In this document: in pieces, positions 1 through 20,900 of the stretch | Numbering within the stretch: position 1 is the first letter of the stretch | Layout: each line of letters starts with the position of its first letter | Assembly (NCBI GenBank): GCA_036898135.1 | Contig: CM072515.1 | Span: 47,591,534-47,655,533, forward strand | DNA from: Oncomelania hupensis | Lineage: Eukaryota; Mollusca; Gastropoda; Littorinimorpha; Pomatiopsidae | DNA: 64,000 bases | Direction: 5' to 3' | Notes under the pieces: generated by a model | Databases searched by the model: none | Told to the model about the DNA's origin: nothing | Seen by the model: only the letters and a program-made list of their open reading frames with translations | Program-made: the position numbers and the translations under genes

Positions 1-47
1 AAAACAAGACTGAAACGCCATTCATTTTGTGCTCCAGTTTCTCGTAC

Positions 48-9499
<9,452 letters not shown>

Positions 9500-9845
9500 C
9501 TAAAGAATGTGAAGCGAGCGTGTGTTACCTATGAGCGAGATAGATCTACTGGGGTGTCTTTTAAACTTCCTCATTTGAGATAAGTCCGCTAGTAGATTCC
9601 AATAGCATTCGATCTGGAGCAAAAGGCCCACGAAGATTTATAATTGTAGTTAACGGTAATATAACTTCCCTAATACACACAAGCGGCGGTGAAATAATCA
9701 CTCAAGCGGCGGCGTTCATAGGGTCGCAAATGATGCAAGTTTTCTCACCCAAAATCAAGGCAAAGTGACAAAAGAAAACTATTGGATCCCGTATTTCTCT
9801 CACTTTCTTTCTAATGTTTTAATTTTCCTTTCCTTCCTCTTTCTA

Positions 9846-9962
9846 GGGCTAGTTTTTAATACAGGATTTTTGGATAGAATGTTTGACTTCTGCAAATGGG
9901 CCCGAATGCATGAGCTGGAAAGTGCACCTGGACTACAGCGCAATAGTTCCAAAAGCAAATAA
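9846..9962 (+). CDS. Possible terminal exon of an unidentified gene
   Basis: A strong pyrimidine tract and acceptor (CCTTCCTCTTTCTAG) is followed by an open stretch, LVFNTGFLDRMFDFCKW then ARMHELESAPGLQRNSSKSK, and a stop that overlaps AATAAA (about 9956-9962). The layout looks like a 3' terminal exon. Protein not recognised; no upstream exon found, so it may be chance. Confidence 0.25.
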   Translation, partial: GLVFNTGFLDRMFDFCKWARMHELESAPGLQRNSSKSK

Positions 9963-9969
9963 AAGCTTT

Positions 9970-11010
9970 ACTTTGGTCATTTGATGTTAACAAAGACACA
10001 TAAGTAATTAAACATTTTACGAGACTACATGTTTATGTTTTATAGCAGTTGGAAGAGGGAGGGAGGACTTACGGCACCAAACTTTCACGCGCCAGGCAAA
10101 GTTTCTCCAACATGATGCTTATGCAGTAATCAGACTTCAATATTAAATACTGATGAGCAACAGTTCTGCATCAGTCTAATAGGCGTAGCAGTCAGTGATA
10201 GCGTGCTGCAGTAACTTGAATAAGGGTGAACCCATCTATCACCTTGACTTGATCTGTGCTTGGGTCGATGTATACTCCTTGTCAATGCACAGATAGCTTT
10301 TTCTCAGAAACTGCCACAGCGTATGGATGAAATTGGAGGACCTTGTGTGACTGAAATGAACCAAAGAACTGAAACAAACACCGTGTCTATTACTAACTAC
10401 AGTGGAATTTGAATGCCCAGACCTGGACGCAATACTTCTATCACTTTATTCTATTTTAAATTAAAGCAGGCTTCAGTTCCACAAAAAAATGTTAGTTTTG
10501 ACCAATAACATTATTATAACTGCTAACTTCGATAAATCAAACGCTGACAATGTTCAGTCTTATGAATACACATTTGTATCAACTTTGATTTTTGTAATAA
10601 TTAAGGTACTGACTTGCAATGGTTTGTTATTTTTGTGAGACAATGATGAGTCCACCTGGGAATTTGAATTGTTGTCACATTAAAAGATGGCACTCCAAGC
10701 TCAGAGCTATTTCGTGTTCATATCCATTGTACGTATCTTTACAAAGGTGCGAAGGTATGAGAGCCAGCTAAGGTGTGCAGTTGTACACAAGGTCGCAGTG
10801 CTGATATTTTGTTGCTCCATGTATGGTGTGACGGTGGGTTCTATTGTTGCTGGGCTCTGCACAATGGAATGCTATTACCCACTCGCCTTTCGTCTGCGGT
10901 AATCAGCTAGTTAGATTGCCCTATCACTAATCTTAATACATTTATATGTTTGGCCCGGTCTGTGTGAGGATGGGGTAACAGAGATAGGGAGAAATGTGTA
11001 AAAGATTCAT
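9970..11010. other. Intergenic stretch, nothing recognised
   Basis: AT-rich. Apart from the possible exon MLEKLCLARESLV (minus, about 10072-10114), no coding sequence, repeat structure or RNA gene is seen. Confidence 0.5.
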
Positions 11011-11014
11011 TACA

Positions 11015-11240
11015 TTACATAATTGTTGCTTTAGGTCCAGCGGACTCTTCCGAGCCAAATCAGGACCGGACAACCCCCAATCCGCATAAAAGATCTGCTG
11101 AAACAACCCTAGTGGGAAAACTGAATGCCCTCCACCAGCCAGTCACTTTACAATAAAGACATCCCACACAAGGGACGGCTGAGGCTTCACCCCAACTTAC
11201 AATTTGGGGTATGACCACACAAGACTCCGCAGATACACCC
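11015..11240 (-). repeat. 3' UTR copy of the ACTTGT-tailed LINE family
   Basis: Contains CTTTAGGTCCAGCGGACTCT and TCCGAGCCAAATCAGGACC, the complement of 50825-50880, and extends further into the UTR. Intergenic, between PEX7 and the RRM/KH gene. Confidence 0.6.
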
Positions 11241-11244
11241 CATT

Positions 11245-12391
11245 TAAAAAAAAAAAATCAAAGAATGGTTTTAATTTGAAAGACGTTTTAATAGATTGTA
11301 TGTAAATAACGGGAGGGTGGGGGGGGGGGGAGAGAGAGAAAATGGGGCGGGGAGAGGAGTGAGAGGAAGGAGAGAGAGAGAGACTAATGAACTGAAGTCA
11401 CACAAAAAACAGAATAATATTGTACATATTTATTTTCCTTCTTCATCATCTCAGATCAACAAAATCACCAGAACGTAATGCACAACTGGTGACCCATGGA
11501 ATTTATTTCAATCAACCGTGCACTTTGAAGAGAATACAGTGAAGGAAGCAGCACCTTGGCCAGTTAAGGGTGCTATAATTATTTTTAAAATACTTATGTG
11601 CTTTATACATTAGTGTATGGCATCATTATTTGTATTTATTTCGTTTTCCCATTTATACACTGTTTTGTGATTTTTAAATGGTCTATTACTCTGCACCTTT
11701 TGAGTACACACACACACACACACACACATATATGTACTTAGGCACAATCAGACAATGTTTAGGTTCATTGTTAATGCCATTTTGAGGAAAGTGCAGCTTC
11801 TGTCTAAACTGTCCATTAGTAAAAGTCAATGATTGTAAAATAAACAAACAAATAAATAAATCATTTCACTTTGGGAAATTGAATCTCAATTTATTGATGT
11901 GTGACTTAAGTTGGGGTCAATTCTGCAACCCACCGAAACCATTCGCACACATGCAATCAAGGACAAACGTGGAGCACCAAATGCTATATTTAAAAGTCAT
12001 TCACAAATATATAAATAAAAATTATACTAATATTTACAAACTAATAAAATAAAAATAGCTACAATATCACATTTTACCTGAAACTATTTTTCTTTGGATT
12101 TATCATTTGTTCACGCCTATGTACAGTTCATGCTCACAGACACTTGCATATATATACACCCTGTGTATGCACTTCATACAAGCATCTACACTTAGGCACA
12201 CACATTTGCACTCTGGTCTCTCTCACTCTCACATACATCAGCAAAACAAACTTGATCTCATTCTGCCTCTCTCATACATTGACAGTACAGACTACCTCTT
12301 TGACTCACTCTCTGATTTACATACACACGATCACAGGACTGACTATCTCACTATCTCACGCATGCAGGTGTGCACGCAGGGACAGAAAATA
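11245..12391. other. PEX7 3' flank and probable 3' UTR
   Basis: Holds a G run and GA-rich stretch (11320-11390), a short (CA)n (11705-11728) and AT-rich DNA. The PEX7 3' UTR should lie in the right part. Confidence 0.45.
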
Positions 12392-12457
12392 TTAAGGTGG
12401 AATGCATGACGAAGGCTGGTAAATCTGCACCACACCGTCCCACGCACAATCAGCTAT
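12392..12457 (-). CDS. PEX7: PEX7 exon 10, C terminus and stop
   Basis: Acceptor GTTTCAG. Encodes [21 protein letters not shown] and then TAA (12394-12392). It matches the last WD strand of PEX7. The 3' UTR probably extends to about 11.6-12.0 kb, but no single polyadenylation site can be chosen. Confidence 0.93.
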   Translation of the reverse strand: MADCAWDGVVQIYQPSSCIPP

Positions 12458-12665
12458 CTGAAACACATGGACACAAGCAAACATAGTTAGGAAATTCTTT
12501 GGGCTAAATGTTTAACATTTAAAAGCAAAGTACCTTTGAGCAGTTTCATAGAAATTGTTATATATATTTATGAATATGCACAACCTCACTAACACATGAT
12601 TCATAGGTTGCAAACATTTCAGTATGCTAGTAACAGTCACCCATAAAAAATATTCCCATGCATAC

Positions 12666-12697
<32 letters not shown>

Positions 12698-15600
12698 TAA
12701 CATTTTATATAGCGCCCTTTCTAATGAAAGCTCAGAGCGCTTTACATTCACATAAGACACTTCTTCTAAGAACTAAAATGACTAAACAATAACAATATAA
12801 AAACATGGTAAACAAAACATACAGAATTTAATTACATAATATAAACACGCACGCACACACACATCAAGTTCAATACGAATTTAAATTGTGCTGTCATCAA
12901 AGGAACGTTTGAACAAATGGGTCCTTGAGGCCAGAACGAAAGGCAGCAGATGTTTGGGAAGAATGGAGAGACATGGGAAGGGAGTTCCAGACGGTGGGAG
13001 CAGAAAATGAAAATGAGCGTTTGCCAAAGGACTTGTTCACTCGTGGAATGCAGAGATTTTGGGCAGAAGAAGATCGAAGGGTTCTAGAGGGTATGTATAT
13101 GTAGGGGTTAACCATGGTTTTGAGATAAGAAGGGCCGGATGAAGAGAGAGCATTGAATCAGAGGCAAGCAATTTTGTACTCAATTCTTTGTTCGATGGGA
13201 AGCCAGTGTAGGGATTTAAGATGAGGAGTTATATGGGCAGATTTTGGAATGCGAAGAATGAGACGGGCGGCATTATTTTGAATCTTTTGAAGTCTTTGCA
13301 ATAGATAGATACATACTCAAACTCTGCAAAATCATTAAATCGATACATATAAATCGATTAGTATTATCTGTGTGGAGTATTAGAATGTAAATTGTAATAA
13401 TAGAACAAGAAACAAGATTATTTATTGTCCTCATTCATTCATTTCATTAGGTAAATTAACGTCCCCGGACACATTGCGTATAGGGGACAATAATTTACAA
13501 AAGGAAATTTGACATAGTATAGAACATTACAGGCATAAGATGAAACAGAATGTGAGCATGACAACACAACCAAAACTCTTCTTCCTCTCTGTAACACTCG
13601 TTGTTGGTTTTTATCAGTAGTTGATTCAGCCCCAATGCTTGAATCCTCCTAATAAGTGTAACTCAGATTCGTTTATCCACGCAAACTGTTCACTCAGCAA
13701 CAAGGCAGGAGTCGTCGTATGAAGTTTTCCAACTTTATTCAGCGTACATCAACAACTGCACACAATCGCTTTTCACTTTCTCTCTCTTTCTCAGACACAG
13801 TGCATCAATTATATAGTTTTTCTAGACTCCAGATAACGTCAGAATATTCCAGCGTGACGCATTACAACAAATCAAAATAACCGTCGTCATCACTGTCTTA
13901 CGTCATACAACTTTTTTTTACAGTCCAAGAATTTTCTCAGCTATCTTCATTTATCGCGAAGCTTCGATCGACAGTAAACAAGCAACCCTAGAGAATTCTC
14001 CAATAATATCAACCAACGAAAACCAGCAATGTTATACAAAGCTTCTTCTTACAACAACGCAAAATCAAATCAAAGGTAAATACACTCTGTTATTGAATGC
14101 TTTGCAAGACAAAGCGATCGGATTTATCGTGCGCATCTCACACGTACTATCGTGCGCGCCGCAAACGTAACACTCTCATCCTTTGCCCATGTCAACAAAT
14201 TAAAAAAAAAAATCAAAATCTTGTACTGCCATACTGTTATCTCTTTACGCTTTGTGCTGGGTAGCACTGCCCTTGTGACTGCTGAGTAGCCAGCCCAAAC
14301 TTCACCTGCATGGGTGATTTCAAAACAAAAAAATATGTCCCCTTACTCCCACTCATCTCATGTCCTCTATAAAAGTTATGAATTCTTCTTCTTCTTCTTC
14401 TTCTTCTTATTATTATTATTATTATTATCAATATTATGGGTTTTATTAACAATGAGTGCAACTCTAACCTGTCCTGGTATATGAAGATTGAAGTCAAGAC
14501 CATAGACAAACTCTGTGTGATGTTCTATCACTTCCAACATTCGCTCCCCAGCTATGTCCCATGTTCTGCAACATAAGAGCAATACAGAATTTTTTTTTTT
14601 TAAATATCAAAATATACATTTAAAGGAACTGACAATTCAATGCTCTATTAAAGTTTGTCCATCGAAATGAGCAATGTCACATATACCTCATATTTGGGAG
14701 GGTTAGGTGGTTGTCTCCAGAATACTTTCCTCCATTCTGTGTAGGACTTTAGGAGGTACCAATGTGAAAAGCTAAATAAGTGTGTGACAGCCGTGTGGGT
14801 CTTGCCTTCAATGCAGTCCAATGGTAAACTGAACATCCATTTGCATTACTGTCCCAACTATTGACAGTAATTTTACTGGTTCGTGCAGCAATATGACCTT
14901 CAGCATTCTTTTTTTAAAAATTTACTTTTGACAACAACAATAACAAATGAAAACACTGCACCACTGACCACGACTATCTATTCTAAGACATTTGTAACAC
15001 TTTCTCCTTTTTGTGCATATATAATTGGGAATGCTGAATTTAGTTCTTTGCATTGCAATAGGAAGAAAAAGTGCTTACCTGACAGACATATCGTACGATG
15101 TGGATGCAAGTGATGTTGCTAGGAATGGCGATGTCTGAAAATAATTTAAAAAACAAAAACAAACTTTTATGACAACGACCAAGGCAATAGTGATGATGAT
15201 AATAATGATGTAATGACCAAAGTAAATTCCTTGTGCTTTCATTAGGCAATAAAGATATTTGTATCCTTGTTCATGATGGTGATGATGAAATCTTATGTCC
15301 AGCATTACTCCAAAAATAACAGCTAATGGTTATTGTAGTCTAGCCAGGAAAAAAAGCTATATATGCACAAGGAGTACATTTATCTGCTCACCACTGCTAA
15401 CTAAGAAAAAAAAAGAAAAGGAATAGGAGGAAATAGAGTAGAAGACGAAGAAGTTGATGTTGAAGATTACAAACAAGCAGAAGAAGGAAAGAGACATCTT
15501 CTTTCTACCCGTATTCTCCTGATAGCATACTGGTGACCTTTCAGTTCACAAAATGGAAGGCGGGGTGACCGAATGTCCCAGCCTCGAATGAGGCCATCCA

Positions 15601-17879
15601 CACTGCCTGAGAAAAGCTGGTTCTGTCAATAACAACACCAACAAATTAAATAAATACAAACCAATCAACAACATTATAAACATTTCACCATGTACTACAG
15701 AAGCTGTAGCACTTAAAACTGTATCATCCAAGGGGAAAAAGGCACCAAAATCCCAAATTCAAATTTGCGTTGGTCAGACAGACACTTCTGATTCCATAAA
15801 TGTCACACAAAGTTAGAGTTTACAAGTACACATAATTTTCAGGCACATTGTGTCCTTATTACTTCAGTAAACAAGATATATTACAGGATTCCAATGTTTA
15901 CCCATTTTTATCATCTTTAAACCAATATTTATATCAATCACAGAAGATATTTATTTTCAATACCGTGTCATATTTGCACCAATCACAGGACAAGATTTCT
16001 TCACTGTGAGCCTGAATCATAACTGTACAGCCGTTGGCTGCCCTCAAGTCCCATACCCGCAGTGTGTGATCACCTGAAGCATGAACGAGAAAGAAATATG
16101 AATTAAAAACTAAGTATAATTTCATTATTTTCAATAAAGTATAGTTTTGTATATATACAGCGATTCCCTAGTAGTTCTCAGAGCTGCTCACGGGGCTGGC
16201 AATATTCTGAATATCGTTTCCATTCAATATTGAATTTTAATGTCTGTTTAATGTTCTGTTTTCATAAAGACAAGATGATGTCAATCAATGACGATAATGA
16301 TTTCCTGTCTTGATTGATAATAATAATGTTCAGATGATGATTATGATAATGACAGCACCATAAACAGTAACAACAAAACCCAAACAAATGAATAACGCTG
16401 ACATCAAACCTGATGCAGATGCAAAAACAGCAGGTACTTTTGGAGACCAAACGACATCATACACAATGTATGAGTGACCCCCAAATGTATGCAGAGACTG
16501 TGGTTGTTCTATGTCCCACTGAAAAACAAAACTAATGAGGTTTCATTAAAACCCTACACTATAATTACCCTTTTGTTGCGGTTGTGATTCTTGAACAAGC
16601 AAGAACAGCTTATTATTTTTATTTTTACACTATAATTACCCTTTTGTTGCGGTTGTGATTCTTGAACAAGCAAGAACAGATTATTATTATTATTATTTTT
16701 ATTTTATTTTTTACACAGACTTGTGTGTTTCTTGTGAATGGTAAGGGAGAGAATCACATCCACTCACTATTTTGATGAAAGTGTCCCAAGATGAGGAAAC
16801 CACCAGATTGTCATTTCTTGTTTGACTCCAATGTACAGCGCTGACCTGACAGAAACGAACAAAAATGTTAGTCATGCAGCATCCTACTACACTACCAATA
16901 AAACTAGAAACAAATCAAATATATTATAAATGTTATTCTACCAAGAGACAACAATAAACTTTACACAAGAACAATGCTCTGACATCACAGCCAGTAAAAA
17001 GTTGCATTACACATCACCTTTATTCTTCTCATTCACAAAATACTCCCTGTGCAGGGATGGTGGTAGGCCATCAAGCCTTTACAAGGCTATTTAAAGCCAG
17101 AAGTTTGCACTTGTCCAATGGGCTCTTGCAAATTTATTTATTTGCCCGCAATATTTTTCATTAGTCTCCTCCATTCTCTTCACTGGTTACCCATTGAAGA
17201 GCGAATCAACTATAAACTGTGCTGCCTCTGTCATAAATGCCTTTCAAACTCTGCCCCTGCCTATCTCAGCCAATGTCTTCACCTCTACACCCCGTCTCGC
17301 TCCCTCCGATCTGCTGCCGACACACGGTTGTGCAGAATTCCTCGAACCAAACTTACCACCGCTGGCGAAAGAGCCTTCACGTACACCGGCCCTTCAGCAT
17401 GGAACAATCTTCCCCTCGAACTCCGATTGCTCTCATCCCACCCCGCCTTCAAGACCCAGCTTAAGACACACATTTTTCGCAAATGTTACTCCCCACTGAA
17501 CTAGTCATTTCCAAGAGTGCTCTGTAGACTATTAACGTGTGTCCCAGTTGATGTACTGTCGTTTGTTCTGTGTGTGCTCTTTTAGAGCTGTGTGTGCTCC
17601 TTTAGCTCTTTTTCTTCGCGCCATGAACTTTGTTGGAAATGTGCGCAATATAAATCCCATTATTATTATTATTTATTATTTAAACAAATTTCACCAAAAA
17701 CATAACAGAACAGTTTGTAATTCAGGGAAGCTTGAAAGGATAATTAAAAATAGAATGGGTAGAGAGACTAGACAGCAGCAAAATAGGCAAGTGAGATGTT
17801 TAGATTGCCTGAAATATAGTTACTTCCATCTGGTGACTGGATGAATGTTTTCAGCACCACCCCCTTAATTGCTACCATT

Positions 17880-17949
<70 letters not shown>

Positions 17950-20900
17950 CTCCTCCTACCCCCTTTTTTGTTCTGAAGTGACAAATTTGTTTCTGACTCA
18001 GAGCTGCAAAAAAACATGAAATTTATAAAAAGAAAGAGATTTATCTTATATAACGCACTTACAAAGATGATGATAAAAAGATACACACAAAAAATGCTGG
18101 TTCCAAAATATTAATGCTATAGAAAAAGCAGTGGTGCTGAAAGCATTCACTCAGTCACCAAATATTAGTAAAAATCCTTGAGTAACTAAAGCCTTATAGT
18201 TCAGACTGGCAACAAAGTGTGCTGCTGTCTGGTCTCTCCATCCTACTTTCAATATTTCTTTCAAGTTTAACCGAACTGCAAACTCTGCTCAGCTACTTTT
18301 TGTGAAAATTGTGTACAGACTCGCAAAATACACTGTGAGCAGGTACCTTTGCAGTGGATGAGTTGAAATGTTTGGCTTTCGTAGTTTAAGCTCCTCTGAA
18401 AAGCAATGCTGAAGCTCTTAATTTAAACAGAAAACTTATTTGTATGTTTTAAATTCTAGTACTATACAGAATTTTAAAAAAAAAAACTTTTTCCATTTAG
18501 AAATGAATAAATAACTTTAAAAAAAAATATATATATTCAAACACAAAGTTAACGACAAATAAATGTTTAACTTACTTCTTTTGTGTGCTCCTTTAGTATT
18601 TGTAAGGGTCCCTGAAAAAGAAATAAATGACAAAATGTCACAATTTAGATGTTGAACAATAATAGAATTACTCTTTAAAGGGAGATTCCTGTGGTGTATC
18701 TCGTCATAATACAACAAAGCATTTTTGTTTCACCATTCAAACTAATACTATTAATAGTAACTATAACTTACTAAATCAGTATGTGAAACAAAAAATTGTA
18801 ATTCAATACTGTACAATACTATACTACGCATCTTCATAACCTCAAAAGGAATTACAACTTAAACAAGTACAGGATCACAGTTTAAAATATATATTAATTT
18901 AAGAATACACAAATATCAACTTCACTTGCACCTTGTAAGTTATAAGCATCATCTCACACACAATAGTACAAATTCCACATATAAGCACACAAACACACAC
19001 AACCGTGTGAAAATGCAGTTGTTATGACTTTCATGAAATTCGCCACATATGTCGTTTTGACATTTTTTGAAATTGGTCAATTTTTTTCAGCTATCCCTAA
19101 CCTTTAGCATAACACAGCCCTAACCCTATCAAAACACTGTTTTGACATCAAAATAACGGGGGCCATCAAAAGAATGTAGGTAGAGTATAAAGAGTGTGTA
19201 ACAAAAACTGCATTTCTACATCGCGCCACACACACAAGCATTGCATTTGAACAAGCCAAGCAATAAGTTACATGTCACATGGTGGTATCACAGTGCACTG
19301 GAATCAGTTGGCTTGCAATATAACAACAAATAATAGTATTAAACATAATATTTTCTTAGTTTCAGACATTATCTTGATTAAGATAGGATAATAAACATTT
19401 TGCCTAAGGACACAATAAAAAGTTCATAATAAACACACTTGCATTCTCACTAATTACTTTGGTACTATAAATAAAGCAGTAACTTTTAAAACTCATCCCT
19501 TTATAAGTTTATTTAAATGGGAAAATACAAAATTAAAAGATTATTAAGAATTTTTAAAAGTACTATTAAAGCTAGACAAGACAAAATAGCTAAAAGAGCA
19601 CAAATCATGCACACACGCGCTCTCACCCACACACTCCCAACCCACAACACACATTGTGCATCAAATCATGCCTGCAAAATAACAAATAATGTACATTCAT
19701 CTTATTAACTAATTGAAGTCGTGCCGCAAACGGTGCTATGGCACTAGCGGTGCCACACAGGAGCGTGCCGCCGCTATGTGTACGTCGCGTGTTCACAATT
19801 TTTTTTATAACAGAAAATGAGTACCAAGGGAACTAAGCAATACCCATACTTGAAAGGGATCTTTTTAGAGTAGATTGCCTCCCTTTGACCATATTTTTGA
19901 CAAAGTTTCTCTTGAGATATCGCGATTTCTATGAAGCTAGCAACGCATTGTTTACAAAATGGCTTCCCGTTATGAACGCTGATTGTTGGGAAAATTTTGT
20001 TTTAGTTATGTGACAAATGCCTCTTCAGATTGTGCTTTCATGATTATTTGTGTGTAAAATTCATTTCTACTGTGTTTTTACTAAAAACAAGAGGATCAAA
20101 TATTTTCATATAAAAAATGGGTGCAACATATAGGTATTGTGCTTCTTATAAAAAAAGTGTTTTTTTGCAAAAGTGATGTGTTTTTGATGCAAAATAATTT
20201 TTTTCTGGAGGATTATAGCAGATTGGTGGTAAGTGAAATTAAAGAAACATACTTTAAGCTTTCATTTGCAATTTATTTTATGTTTCTATGTTGTCTAGCA
20301 CATTTGGTGTGATTTTGTAAAAATAGCCAAAAATCCTGCGACTCTGGAATGATGCCGAGTCTGGCACTCCGCGACTTCAATGACTTAATATATCTATTTA
20401 GAACTTCTTATACATCATAAAAATCTATCCATAATTTATTTATCTGGAATTCACAGACTACCTTAGGCTGCAGCACATCCCATACTTGAATAGATCCATC
20501 TCCCCCAGCTGCTACAAGCACATTTTCATTGTTTTCTGCCCACGCAACGTCAAATAAGCCGTCGCTAAACTCAAACACTTGAATAGATCTCACACCATCT
20601 GGAGTGTTGTCCAGGATAAACAATGTTCCTCCACCTGCAAAACAAAGTGAAAGTAGAGAGAATGCACTTCCTCCAGTAAAACTCAACTTGAAATACCTAC
20701 CTCTAATAGTATAACATTTCTGCAGTAAACTCCATAGATCTCTGAACCCTTCTGATCAGCAGCTGTATTGATTAATCCTTAAAACAATTTTTTTTCAACA
20801 CTACAACAGATTTCAGTTGCAGGTTAGAGGGGATTGGTGGAATTATAGGGAGGAAGTTGATTGCTTGCCTGTGTGTGTTTTGAAAGTTCAAACACTCTGC

